A DNA stretch of 64,000 nt from Shewanella sp. SR44-3 (GTDB lineage Bacteria; Pseudomonadota; Gammaproteobacteria; Enterobacterales; Shewanellaceae). Below, in pieces: positions 1-8,182 of the stretch (positions are counted from its first letter, which is position 1; each line of letters opens with the position of its first letter). The stretch is from the NCBI RefSeq assembly GCF_014163735.1, contig NZ_JACJDV010000006.1:62001-126000 (forward strand), given 5' to 3'. A program made the position numbers and the translations under genes. The notes below the pieces were generated by a model. The model searched no databases, was not told where the DNA came from, and saw nothing but the letters and a program-made list of their open reading frames with translations.

Positions 1-637
1 TATCTGCGCTGTTAAATTCTTGAAAAGCAACAACCGGCACCAGTACCAGCGCGATAAACATAATACAGCCTTGGACAAAATCCGTCAGGCTCACAGCTAA
101 AAAACCACCCAGCAAGGTATAAGACACCACGACCCCTAAGGTGACGATTAAGCCCAGCTCATAATTCAGATTAAATGCCGATTCAAATAACTTACCGCCA
201 GCCACTAAACCTGCAGAAGTGTACAAAGTAAAGAACACCACAATAATCACCGCAGCAACTATGCGTATTTTACTGTTAGGCGCATTAAAGCGTTTAGCAA
301 AAAACTCTGGGATAGTCAGCGCGTTATTAGCAACTTCTGTGTATACCCTTAGTTTTGGTGCAACCACCAGATAATTAACCAAGGCACCAATCAACAGGCC
401 AATAGCAATATAAATAGTCTCAAACCCGACCAGGAACATGGCACCGGGTAAGCCCATCAACATCCAGCCGCTCATATCTGAGGCACCCGCTGACAGTGCA
501 GTCACCTGTGGGCTCACCTGACGGCCGCCAAGAATATAGCCAGACACGTCACTGGTAGAACGGCGATAAGCAAAAAGACCTATGGCCAACATGGCCACGA
601 AATATAATCCTAGGGATACATAAGTTAATGCTGGCAT
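1..637 (-). CDS. putP: Sodium/proline symporter PutP (N-terminal part, cut by window edge)
   Basis: The first 212 or so residues of a sodium:solute symporter are encoded; the rest lies beyond position 1. The protein would import proline with Na+ across the inner membrane. The N-terminus is a hydrophobic helix followed by YILGGR, then the PutP-typical GASDMSGW block (residues about 51-58) and MGLPGA, and later GGFLAVSLTD. These blocks match PutP better than PanF or other SSS members. The ATG at 637 follows GGAGAG, which lies inside the end of the small upstream ORF; the two genes are only 3 bases apart, so translational coupling is likely. The reading frame is intact over the visible part. Confidence 0.93.
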   Translation of the reverse strand, partial: MPALTYVSLGLYFVAMLAIGLFAYRRSTSDVSGYILGGRQVSPQVTALSAGASDMSGWMLMGLPGAMFLVGFETIYIAIGLLIGALVNYLVVAPKLRVYTEVANNALTIPEFFAKRFNAPNSKIRIVAAVIIVVFFTLYTSAGLVAGGKLFESAFNLNYELGLIVTLGVVVSYTLLGGFLAVSLTDFVQGCIMFIALVLVPVVAFQEFNSAD

Positions 638-640
638 AAA

Positions 641-817
641 TTACAGCTCTCCAATCGCTTTGTTATTTTGAATCACATTAGGTTTCAACATGACAAAAAG
701 ATAGGTGCTTAATACAGCGCATAAACACAATAATTGACACGCCTCTTTTAGCGTTAAACTCAAGCGGGCTAACGCACGAGTGATGAAATTGTCTTCGGTT
801 ACATTGTCAAATGACAT
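641..817 (-). CDS. Small membrane protein coupled to putP
   Basis: A 58-residue ORF ends 3 bases before the putP start. The ATG at 817 was chosen over the longer frame because GGAGGT sits 5 bases upstream, an excellent ribosome binding site. Residues about 26-45 form one hydrophobic segment (CQLLCLCAVLSTYLFVML), preceded by a short acidic/polar N-terminus. I do not recognise a named family. The position is like that of small membrane subunits encoded before other sodium symporters (for example YhdT before PanF), but that is only an analogy. A role as accessory subunit or as coupling leader for PutP is inference. Confidence 0.6.
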   Translation of the reverse strand: MSFDNVTEDNFITRALARLSLTLKEACQLLCLCAVLSTYLFVMLKPNVIQNNKAIGEL

Positions 818-1173
818 GCTGACCTCCAGTTTGTTTTTGACAAAAAAAAACACCAACATAGTTAGTGCTGTAACTATTGTACCTCATTTAGCTAGCCAGT
901 TTCTACCCAACTACGGTATTTTGTCCAATAAATAACAACTTATGTGATCTAAATTAGATGTGTACATGGTTTGAACTATTAGTAATCATAGCCTTAGACT
1001 GCTACAGCTTTACTCGTCATTCCAAGCGTAGTATTACCAATTGTATTAACTTCCTGCTCATTCTGCGGGAGCATCTGGCGCGAGCAAAATCTGAACATTA
1101 CTTGCTCTGTTGCAACAAAAAGCCCCTAGCGATTCGCTTAGGGGCTTTTATTTTTAAAGCGGTTATCTGGGGC
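818..1173. promoter_or_regulatory. Intergenic region: putP-side promoter with CRP-like site, and gsp terminator
   Basis: No gene is convincing in these 356 bases; the ORF at 958-1239 has no ribosome site and runs through a terminator. At 940-961 the sequence ATGTGATCTAAATTAGATG resembles a CRP/FNR-class palindrome with a near-perfect left half (TGTGATCT) and a weaker right half, about 125 bases upstream of the small ORF that leads putP. The region ends with the terminator described separately. Confidence 0.4.
1117..1155. terminator. Rho-independent terminator after gspN
   Basis: The arms AGCCCCTAGCGA and TCGCTTAGGGGCT form a long stem with a very short loop. T-rich tails follow on both strands (TTTTTG on the minus strand, TTTTATTTTT on the plus strand). 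It lies about 20 bases beyond the gspN stop, so it most likely ends the gsp operon on the minus strand. Confidence 0.85.
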
Positions 1174-1935
1174 TTACATTATTGGCAAACGACCTTGGTA
1201 GTTAACTGGGTAGTAACCTTGGCTGTCGGGTTTACCTAGATAAGCTAATGAGTTGCGCATGTCTTGAGGTTGGCCGTCGGTGGCTTTGACTTTAGCGGTG
1301 ACTTTTATTGAATTATCAGCACCAAGTAAAATCAGCCCGCTGATGCCTAATTTGTTGTCCGCCTCTGTCATGCTTACAGCCACTTGGCCGTCTTGACAGC
1401 TTAATGCTAGCGCCATATTGCCTAATGGATATTCACCAAACTGGTTTTTCATATCGGCATGGTTTAAGAATAACTTTCCCGATAACTGCTCACACCAAGG
1501 CTTGCCTTGAATAAAATCTGCCACCATAAGGCTAACTTCGCCTTGGATTTGCGTGCCAAAGGGCAACCTAGCCCCAGCGATTAAGAAGCTGTTGGGTGCA
1601 TCGAAACGCAGTCCTTGCACTTTAACCCCTGATAGTGACCAGCTCACATCGGCTTTACCGCTCACCGCAGTGGCGCGGTTACCTAAGTTGATGTCGACAT
1701 TAGCTTGCCCCAACAATAGCGCCCATGGGCTTAATTGCCATTTCAGCTGCTCTATTTGCCTTGGGCCAATTTGTACTAAGTCAATTTGACCATTCCACAC
1801 ACTGCCAGTCACTCCTGAAAGGCTAACGTTGGCGGGTAATGGCGCTATGCTGACGAGCCATTTTGTTGGTAAGTAGACCACTAAAAATATTAGATACAGG
1901 GCTACGGCTAGAATAATTTTTTTACTCAAACTCAC
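1174..1935 (-). CDS. gspN: Type II secretion system protein GspN
   Basis: Last gene of the T2SS operon, 253 residues. GspN is an inner-membrane accessory component with a single N-terminal membrane helix and a periplasmic beta-rich domain; it is dispensable in some systems. Here residues about 7-24 form the helix (IILAVALYLIFLVVYLP) and the remainder is periplasmic, with the family-typical GSVWNG motif near residue 46. The start is GTG at 1935, with AGG 8 bases upstream. It follows gspM by 11 bases. The assignment rests on the N-terminal pattern plus operon position. Confidence 0.9.
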   Translation of the reverse strand: MSLSKKIILAVALYLIFLVVYLPTKWLVSIAPLPANVSLSGVTGSVWNGQIDLVQIGPRQIEQLKWQLSPWALLLGQANVDINLGNRATAVSGKADVSWSLSGVKVQGLRFDAPNSFLIAGARLPFGTQIQGEVSLMVADFIQGKPWCEQLSGKLFLNHADMKNQFGEYPLGNMALALSCQDGQVAVSMTEADNKLGISGLILLGADNSIKVTAKVKATDGQPQDMRNSLAYLGKPDSQGYYPVNYQGRLPIM

Positions 1936-1946
1936 GATTTACCTAC

Positions 1947-2423
1947 TTATTGAGACAACTGAATGCGTCTAACTTTAACTATGCCTTGGGCATCGGATTC
2001 GGCCAAATCTAGGCTATCCAAGGTCAAGCCTTTATCTTGCACTAAATAATGTAAGTAGCTCAGCAAGGCTTCAAAAGGCACATCATCCATCCACAATTGG
2101 ACCTTATCTCCCTGTGGTTGCATCCGAGTGATCTCTAAGCCAAATTGGCTGGCAGATTGATTCACAACGGCGCTTAAACTGCCACTCACTTTTGCTGTGG
2201 CACCCGCTTGCTGCAGGCCAACTAATTTATTGGCGGATTGCTTAACATAGTTCAGTGTTTTCACCGCCGCGTTATGATTACGCTCGGCATCTTGCTGAGC
2301 CTGACTGATGGGGCTCCAAATGCCCCAATACAATAAGCCGATGACGAAACACACGCCCGCCACACTGACTAATTGTTGTTCACGCTGGGCAAGCCCCTGC
2401 CACCAAGTACGCAAATTTTCCAT
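1947..2423 (-). CDS. gspM: Type II secretion system protein GspM
   Basis: A 158-residue bitopic inner-membrane protein. A short cytoplasmic N-terminus with WWQGLAQREQQLV is followed by a helix at about residues 18-36, a coiled-coil-like linker and a small ferredoxin-like periplasmic domain. GspM pairs with GspL in the assembly platform that links the GspE ATPase to the pseudopilus. The ATG at 2423 lies 1 base after the gspL stop, with GGAG inside the end of gspL, so the two should be translated together. Confidence 0.93.
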   Translation of the reverse strand: MENLRTWWQGLAQREQQLVSVAGVCFVIGLLYWGIWSPISQAQQDAERNHNAAVKTLNYVKQSANKLVGLQQAGATAKVSGSLSAVVNQSASQFGLEITRMQPQGDKVQLWMDDVPFEALLSYLHYLVQDKGLTLDSLDLAESDAQGIVKVRRIQLSQ

Positions 2424-2424
2424 G

Positions 2425-3627
2425 TTATTTGCTCCTCACTGTCACAGTGCTGGTCACCTTGTCTTCGTTGCTATTCATGGCACCTGTGTCTATTTCAAAA
2501 TCTTTACTGACTAGGTCTTTAAACTGCTCGATTTGGCCGTAGGAGTTAGCTGTGATCTGCATTCTTATCTCATTGCGATTAGCATCAAACCTTAAGCTAT
2601 TGGGTTTCAAATCGGGGATTTGCTTAAAGGCCGTCTGCAGGCCGCTGAGCATTTCAAAAAACGCCACCCCGCCGCCATGACCTTGCATGCTTTTTAACAT
2701 AGCGCCCATTTGCGAGTGTATGTTAACCACTCGCTGAGTGCCCGGGCTTACGCTTTTAAAGATGCTCTCGCTTTGTTGGTTTAGCTCCATCGTTGCTTGA
2801 TTCAGTTGGCGAATATCTAAGCCTTTATTGACTAAAGCAAGCACTATGGCAAGCACACAAATAATGGCACTATTTTTCCATAATAACAGCTGCTTACTGT
2901 ATTCACGTTTGGGCTTGTAGGCACCAGAAAGTAAGTTCACTGGGGCATTGAGTATACCCTTGGCGAACACTAACATAGGCAAATCTAATTGTTTATGCTC
3001 AACATTGGCGCCTGCAAACTCTAGATTTTCGCTGTAACTTGCCAAGTTTATCGTTTCGCTCTTTGGGTCTTGTGATGCCATCAACTTTGGCAATGCAAAG
3101 GACTGCCAAGCTTGTGGCAAATTCACCCCAGTGCCTTGACCTGTGCGAATAATTAGCTCATCACCGCAGCGCATGGCGGCCCAATCCGAGCCAGCTAATG
3201 GCAGGGCTAAGCAGTCTGGCACTAATCGCTTGGCTTTTAAGCCTGCATCATTAAGCCAAGTTAACCAATCTTGCATTTGTTGGTGCGCCACCGCAATCAC
3301 GCTGAGCTTTTCACCGCTTCGCGGGCCAACCACAAAATGCATATCTTCAATACTGGTCGCCAAGGATTCTTCCATCAAAAAAGGCAATGCCTTTAATGCT
3401 TGGCGTTGACCTTTTTCTGGCAAACTGATGTCGGTTAACATCATGCTGGCAGTGGGCACTAAGATATCTACCGGGCGATTGCCGACTCTGTCTTTAAGAT
3501 TCGTTAAACTGGCCGCATCACTGAGTTCACCTGAGGCGATAATCTCTTGTTCTTGTTCGGACCAAACCAGCCAAGAGCAAGCCTGCTCATGATGGGTTCC
3601 TAATCGAATAAATAAGCGTTCTGACAC
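2425..3627 (-). CDS. gspL: Type II secretion system protein GspL
   Basis: A 400-residue bitopic protein. The large N-terminal cytoplasmic actin-like domain (residues about 1-235) binds the GspE N-domain; a membrane helix follows at about 250-267 (AIICVLAIVLALV), then a periplasmic ferredoxin-like domain. The N-terminus MSERLFIRLG and the LPEKGQRQALKALPFLMEE region are typical of GspL. The start is GTG at 3627 with GGAG 7 bases upstream. The protein recruits the ATPase to the membrane platform with GspM, GspF and GspC. Confidence 0.95.
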   Translation of the reverse strand: MSERLFIRLGTHHEQACSWLVWSEQEQEIIASGELSDAASLTNLKDRVGNRPVDILVPTASMMLTDISLPEKGQRQALKALPFLMEESLATSIEDMHFVVGPRSGEKLSVIAVAHQQMQDWLTWLNDAGLKAKRLVPDCLALPLAGSDWAAMRCGDELIIRTGQGTGVNLPQAWQSFALPKLMASQDPKSETINLASYSENLEFAGANVEHKQLDLPMLVFAKGILNAPVNLLSGAYKPKREYSKQLLLWKNSAIICVLAIVLALVNKGLDIRQLNQATMELNQQSESIFKSVSPGTQRVVNIHSQMGAMLKSMQGHGGGVAFFEMLSGLQTAFKQIPDLKPNSLRFDANRNEIRMQITANSYGQIEQFKDLVSKDFEIDTGAMNSNEDKVTSTVTVRSK

Positions 3628-3672
3628 TGTTATTCTCCAGCAAGCGGTTTAGAGTGAGGCGACAGAGTCTGC

Positions 3673-4749
3673 CTAGCGCTTGTTATTGTTTTCATTTGTG
3701 TTATTCGAGTTATCATTGGTGCTGCTATTAGTACTGCTACTGGCATTTGGGCTGGCATAAAAATCTTGATTGCCATACTGACGTGTTAACACGTCCATGG
3801 AATTACCAGAGCCTTTTTTCAGCACAGACTCCATGCTAAAAATGGCTTCATTGACCTTGGCGCCAGCTTTGAGCAAAAAGTAGTCGCTGTCGATAACAAA
3901 ACTCGATTTAGCATCGGCATCCACTTTTAATCCCGAGACTGAAGAGTTTTGCCAAAATTCGTCAATTTTCTCATAACCACTGGCAGGCACTTGGCCTATG
4001 ATACTTTCCGCTTCACCCAGTGAGATTTGGTTATCTAACATGGCCATCAACAGCGGCGCTTGCTCGATTTCCAAAGTATTCACATTAAGTAACTGTCTGT
4101 CATCCCCTGGGATGGCGCACACTAAGGGCGATAAGTGTCGATAGACATCTTTGGTAAAACCTAATACCGCCCTGAGTTCACTTTTGTGATTCATCAAGGT
4201 ATTCGCGGCGCGATAGGGGACATTTCGCGACTCATATTCCGCATCTTCTGCACCATAGGGACTATTAATGCTGTCGCTATCAACATAATCCTTAAGGGTA
4301 TGCGTTAGACGCTCGGCGGCAAAATCATCCATACCTAAGCCTACCAATAATGCTTTAAACTGCTTGGCCGCTAAGGGCAGCTGCGGCTGACCATTGTTAT
4401 TGGTTTTTGATGCTGCTGCCAAAGCATTAAGATTAAAACAGGCGCGCATATCGCTAACCTTACCGACAATCTCGCCGTATTCGGCTGGAAATACCACATC
4501 GGCCAAGGCCCAAAATTGTTGCCTGTGGACTATGCCTTTACTGTCATCCAAATCCTGTTTTAAGACTTTTTTAGTTAGCTCTTCTGCCGACAAGGCATAC
4601 CAATAGGCTTGATCATACTGAGTCAAGTTCATGGTACGGCGCATGGATAACTGATTTCGGGCACTGATGTTAGTGGCAATAATAACCACCATGGCCACAA
4701 TCAAAATCACGGTAATGAGTGCCACTCCGCGCTGTTTACTTGGCCCCAT
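3673..4749 (-). CDS. gspK: Type II secretion minor pseudopilin GspK with Asn/Ser-rich tail
   Basis: A 358-residue minor pseudopilin that caps the pseudopilus tip with GspI and GspJ. The prepilin site is KQRG|VALITV. As is normal for GspK, the conserved Glu at +5 is absent. A large alpha-helical inserted domain (residues about 90-230, with NLNAL and the HTLKDYVDSD stretch) marks it as GspK rather than another pseudopilin. The ATG overlaps the gspJ stop as TAATG. The last 27 or so residues are low complexity, almost only Ser, Thr, Asn and Asp, after the expected end near VLTRQYGNQDFY; I would not expect that tail from the family. Confidence 0.95.
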   Translation of the reverse strand: MGPSKQRGVALITVILIVAMVVIIATNISARNQLSMRRTMNLTQYDQAYWYALSAEELTKKVLKQDLDDSKGIVHRQQFWALADVVFPAEYGEIVGKVSDMRACFNLNALAAASKTNNNGQPQLPLAAKQFKALLVGLGMDDFAAERLTHTLKDYVDSDSINSPYGAEDAEYESRNVPYRAANTLMNHKSELRAVLGFTKDVYRHLSPLVCAIPGDDRQLLNVNTLEIEQAPLLMAMLDNQISLGEAESIIGQVPASGYEKIDEFWQNSSVSGLKVDADAKSSFVIDSDYFLLKAGAKVNEAIFSMESVLKKGSGNSMDVLTRQYGNQDFYASPNASSSTNSSTNDNSNNTNENNNKR

Positions 4750-5522
4750 TACTCGCGCTTCCTTTCGTCTTCATCACCGTAGTCACGCCTAACGTCTGGC
4801 TGGCCTGTGCCGGGCTTAGTTTGCTGACCGTTATTCACATTATTGGGATCGTTTGGATCGCTAGGATTGTTGGGGTTATTTTCAGAACCAGACGAACTAC
4901 CCACTGCCGCCGCACCTTTAGGTAATAAAAATTTACGCTCTATTACGCCTAAACCTTCTACTTCAACTTTTATGGCTATCCCTTGGGGTAACTGGGTATT
5001 GGCCACTTGCTTCTGCCATTTATCGCCACTAAAAAAGGCGTATTCCACCGACAAGACTTTATCTATAATCACGCTTTTTAATGGCTCTGCACCACTATCG
5101 GGTTCTGGGTAGGGATAATACCAGCGCTCCAAGCGCCCTTCTTGCACCACATAAGCCACAGATTGCAGTGTACCTCTTGGCAAAATACCCGCAGGATTAA
5201 GCCAACCTAAACGGAAAAACACCAAGGATTCAGATTCTGAATCCAAGATGTTAGTGCCATATTGAAATACTCCCTTGTCGCGGCTACCATCGAGCAACCT
5301 AGGAGTACGAGCGACGATTTGCCCAAGGTCGCGCTCTATAGCGCCAAAACCTTGTTGCAAGGATTTAAGCCGTTTGGCAAAGTCTGAGGTGACTTCATCA
5401 TTACGCATCACGGTAGACAGTACGCTGTTGGCGGCCACGCCTAACATGGCAAAAATCGCTACCGCGATCAGCATTTCGAGTAAGGTAAAACCACCGCTGC
5501 GTCGATTATTTTTGATGCACAT
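4749..5522 (-). CDS. gspJ: Type II secretion minor pseudopilin GspJ with Asn/Pro-rich tail
   Basis: A 257-residue minor pseudopilin. The cleavage site is RRSGG|FTLLEMLIAVAIFA, with Glu at +5, followed by the hydrophobic helix and a beta-rich globular domain ending near FLLPKGAA (residue about 205). The final 50 or so residues are low complexity (repeated Asn-Pro, Asp-Pro, Asn-Asn) and then very charged (DYGDEDERKRE). The start ATG at 5522 lies inside the end of gspI (17-base overlap). It forms the tip complex with GspI and GspK. The tail parallels the one on GspK next door. Confidence 0.95.
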   Translation of the reverse strand: MCIKNNRRSGGFTLLEMLIAVAIFAMLGVAANSVLSTVMRNDEVTSDFAKRLKSLQQGFGAIERDLGQIVARTPRLLDGSRDKGVFQYGTNILDSESESLVFFRLGWLNPAGILPRGTLQSVAYVVQEGRLERWYYPYPEPDSGAEPLKSVIIDKVLSVEYAFFSGDKWQKQVANTQLPQGIAIKVEVEGLGVIERKFLLPKGAAAVGSSSGSENNPNNPSDPNDPNNVNNGQQTKPGTGQPDVRRDYGDEDERKRE

Positions 5523-5871
5523 AGCTGCTCAACTGGGCTTGGATGCGTGTATACCTTTCATCATCGCTGACGCTAATACGTATTTGGCGGAACTTATCAT
5601 CTGTGGTTTTCACCACATTTTGACGCCAATACCACTCTTTTCCAGCAAGCTCCACCCGACCTTCTTTCTGGCCAATATCTGGAAACTCACTAGTTAATCT
5701 CGCTTCCACCATTTGGTTACTGGCCACCCATTGGGCCAAAGTGCGTTGTTCCAAAATAGGCATATTCGCCATTTGCTCGCCCAAGCTTTTGGTGACGGCC
5801 ACCGCAGCAATGGAGAACACAGCTAAGGCAACTATGACCTCCAGTAACGTCATGCCTTTAGTAGGTTTCAT
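5506..5871 (-). CDS. gspI: Type II secretion minor pseudopilin GspI
   Basis: A 121-residue pseudopilin with prepilin site KPTKG|MTLLEVIVALAVFSIAA (Glu at +5). GspI is the nucleus of the tip trimer with GspJ and GspK. I chose the ATG at 5871 because it gives the usual six-residue leader; the open frame extends 17 codons upstream inside gspH, but that would give an abnormal leader. It overlaps the gspH stop by 14 bases, and no strong ribosome site is visible, so translation probably depends on coupling with gspH. Confidence 0.93.
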   Translation of the reverse strand: MKPTKGMTLLEVIVALAVFSIAAVAVTKSLGEQMANMPILEQRTLAQWVASNQMVEARLTSEFPDIGQKEGRVELAGKEWYWRQNVVKTTDDKFRQIRISVSDDERYTRIQAQLSSYVHQK

Positions 5872-6445
5872 CACTACGGCCCATATGTAATCTTCCCATG
5901 GCATCGCCACTGATAAACACATCTATGACTTCAAGCTTGTCATTTTTGCCGCTAACTCTTAACTCAAAGGCGGTGATTTCACCACTGGGGAACAGTAACA
6001 CCTGCGGATCGGGACGTTTTCTTTGGGTTTTGCTTAATTCTGTTTCGGCTTCAATGAAAGGCTCATCAAACCAAGACTCATCCTCTAATTCATCTTCCTG
6101 CACTAACGGCAAGCCATCTATGGTGATATCTAGAGTGACAAATTCAGGTAATTCCCGCAGGGCTAGTAATCTATCATCTTTTATGGGCAGCCATTTTTCA
6201 TCTTTATAATAGACAAACTCATAGCGGCTTTCTTCCACCACTATGCCGACAAACTGGCCGCTTAATACGGTTTCATCCAACACCAACTCAGTGGCTGAGA
6301 TAAACTGTTGCGCCAAACGCTTTAGCTCTTTTTCAGGCCCAGCATCCCCCATTGTCAGGGTTACCGCAGCCGCAGTTAACCCCATAAGCAGGGCAACGAG
6401 TAAGACTTCGAGCAAGGTAAAGCCCTGTTGGCGAGAGCGCAGCAT
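5858..6445 (-). CDS. gspH: Type II secretion minor pseudopilin GspH
   Basis: A 195-residue pseudopilin with leader MLRSRQQG|FTLLEVLLVALLMGL (Glu at +5). GspH links the tip complex to the GspG shaft. The ATG at 6445 gives a standard leader; a TTG three codons earlier (6454) is the only other option. An acidic segment (residues about 115-133, EDELEDESWFDEPFIEAETE) is a loop insertion in the globular domain. It follows gspG by 15 bases and overlaps gspI. Confidence 0.93.
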   Translation of the reverse strand: MLRSRQQGFTLLEVLLVALLMGLTAAAVTLTMGDAGPEKELKRLAQQFISATELVLDETVLSGQFVGIVVEESRYEFVYYKDEKWLPIKDDRLLALRELPEFVTLDITIDGLPLVQEDELEDESWFDEPFIEAETELSKTQRKRPDPQVLLFPSGEITAFELRVSGKNDKLEVIDVFISGDAMGRLHMGRSDETY

Positions 6446-6460
6446 AGTATTCAACTAATC

Positions 6461-6895
6461 TTATTGAAAATCTTGAAGATTCCAGCTACCGATATCATCT
6501 TCAGTACCGGGTTGACGGTCAGGTCCCGCACTGAAAATATCTATCTTGCCTTGCTCACCTGGGCTCAGTAACAAATAGGCATTATCCCAAGGATCCTGCG
6601 GTAGACGCTTCACATAACCACCTTCGCGGTAATTACGAGCTTCTGGCGATGAAGTGGGTGCATTAACTAAAGCATCTAAGCCTTGATCTGTGGTTGGATA
6701 GAAACTGTTATCTAGCTTGTACATGTCTAGGGCATTTTCCAACGCCACTATGTCTGATACGGCTTTTTGCTGATCGGCCTTGTCTTTGTTGCCCATAAGG
6801 TTAGGCACCACCATTGAGGCTAAAATACCCAAAATTACGATAACGACCATGACTTCTAACAGGGTAAAACCTTGTTGTCTGCGATTGTGTTTCAT
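6461..6895 (-). CDS. gspG: Type II secretion major pseudopilin GspG
   Basis: The major pseudopilin, 144 residues, polymerises into the pseudopilus. The leader is MKHNRRQQG|FTLLEVMVVIVILGIL with Glu at +5. Family hallmarks are visible: MVVPNLMGNKDKADQQKA, YKLDNSFYPTTDQGL and a C-terminal calcium-binding loop (SAGPDRQPGTEDDIGSW). The ATG at 6895 has GGGAG 9 bases upstream. This gene is the best preserved of the set and fixes the cluster as T2SS rather than type IV pili. Confidence 0.97.
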   Translation of the reverse strand: MKHNRRQQGFTLLEVMVVIVILGILASMVVPNLMGNKDKADQQKAVSDIVALENALDMYKLDNSFYPTTDQGLDALVNAPTSSPEARNYREGGYVKRLPQDPWDNAYLLLSPGEQGKIDIFSAGPDRQPGTEDDIGSWNLQDFQ

Positions 6896-6956
6896 TGATT
6901 GCGTCTCCCTGATATCACTATGTTTAAATTTTTTATTGGTGACCTATGCCTTAGCA

Positions 6957-8180
6957 TTAGCCACTGATTAAGTTGTTCAATTCTAGAATAGGTTGCAAGA
7001 TAGCCATCACGATAAATAACACCACAGCCGCCATACTCACCACCAACATAGGCTCAAACACCCCAAGGGCAATATTGACGTTAGCTTCAAACTCTCTGTC
7101 TTGGTTGTCTGCGGCGCGCTCAAGCATATTTTCCAGCTGACCACTCTTCTCGCCTGATGCGATCATATAGAGCATCATGGCAGGAAATAACTTGGTCTGA
7201 GTCAACGCAGCCCCAAGGCTGGTACCTTCACGCACTCGGGCTGTTGCATCATCAACAGCAGCACGCACTTTTACATTTTGCAGTACTTCACTGGCGATGC
7301 GCATGCCTTCAAGTAATGGCACTGAGCTGGCTGATAAAATACTTAAGGTGCGGGCAAAGCGTGCTGTATTTAAGCCTTTGCTGACTTTCCCCACGACCGG
7401 AGTACCGAGCAGCATAGTGTCCCACTGCATCCGATACGCAGGCAAGGTCAGTAACCGCTGCAAGCCAACAGCGAGTAAAAAAATAAGCCCAATAACCAAT
7501 AAACCGTAAGATTGCACAAAATCTGATGCCAAAATCAAAAACTGAGTGGTGCCGGGTAATTCTTGCCCCATGTGCTCAAACTGCCCCACCACTTTAGGCA
7601 CTACTGCAGCCAATAATACCCCGATAACGCCAATGGCAACCATGGTTAATACCACGGGATATATCATGGCTTGAGTGAGTTTAGATTTAAGCTGTTGGCG
7701 TCTTTCGGTGTAATCAGCAAGGCGATTAAGCACGACTTCAAGATGCCCTGATTTTTCACCAGATGCCACCATGGCACGGTAAAGATCATCAAAAATATGC
7801 GGGAATTCAGCTAAGGAATCGGCAAGACTATAGCCTTCAACGACCCTTGAACGTACTGCCATTATCATGCTGCCTAAGCGATCTTTTTCCGACTGTTGCC
7901 CTACCGCTTTAAGGGCTTCTTCAATAGGTAGACCGGCTGCCACTAAGGTGGCTATTTGCCGAGTGATTAAAGCTAAATCAGCAACAGGAATGCCACGCTT
8001 AAACAAGCTAAAGCCTTGTTTGCCTGCTTTTGATTCTTTCTCGTTCACTTGGCTCAACTCTAGGGGCATTAGCTGCTGTTCCCTGAGCTGGCTACGGGCA
8101 TGCCTGGCGGTATCGGCTTCGATAACGCCTTTGTGCTGCTTGCCTTGTTTATCTAACGCTTTATATTCAAAGGCTGCCAT
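6957..8180 (-). CDS. gspF: Type II secretion inner-membrane platform protein GspF
   Basis: A 407-residue polytopic protein with two tandem GspF/PilC cytoplasmic domains (residues about 70-195 and 275-395). Each contains the ARFARTLSIL or LITRQIATLV type helix and a SGEKSG motif, and the three membrane segments lie near 170-195, 220-240 and 375-400. The N-terminus MAAFEYKALDKQGK is typical of GspF. The ATG at 8180 has GAGGAA upstream; the gene starts 2 bases after gspE. It couples GspE ATP hydrolysis to pseudopilus growth. Confidence 0.96.
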   Translation of the reverse strand: MAAFEYKALDKQGKQHKGVIEADTARHARSQLREQQLMPLELSQVNEKESKAGKQGFSLFKRGIPVADLALITRQIATLVAAGLPIEEALKAVGQQSEKDRLGSMIMAVRSRVVEGYSLADSLAEFPHIFDDLYRAMVASGEKSGHLEVVLNRLADYTERRQQLKSKLTQAMIYPVVLTMVAIGVIGVLLAAVVPKVVGQFEHMGQELPGTTQFLILASDFVQSYGLLVIGLIFLLAVGLQRLLTLPAYRMQWDTMLLGTPVVGKVSKGLNTARFARTLSILSASSVPLLEGMRIASEVLQNVKVRAAVDDATARVREGTSLGAALTQTKLFPAMMLYMIASGEKSGQLENMLERAADNQDREFEANVNIALGVFEPMLVVSMAAVVLFIVMAILQPILELNNLISG

Positions 8181-8182
8181 GC

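Noticed and set aside
958..1239. Plus-strand ORF of 93 codons between putP and gspN.
   Set aside because: It runs through a terminator hairpin and overlaps gspN; no ribosome site.
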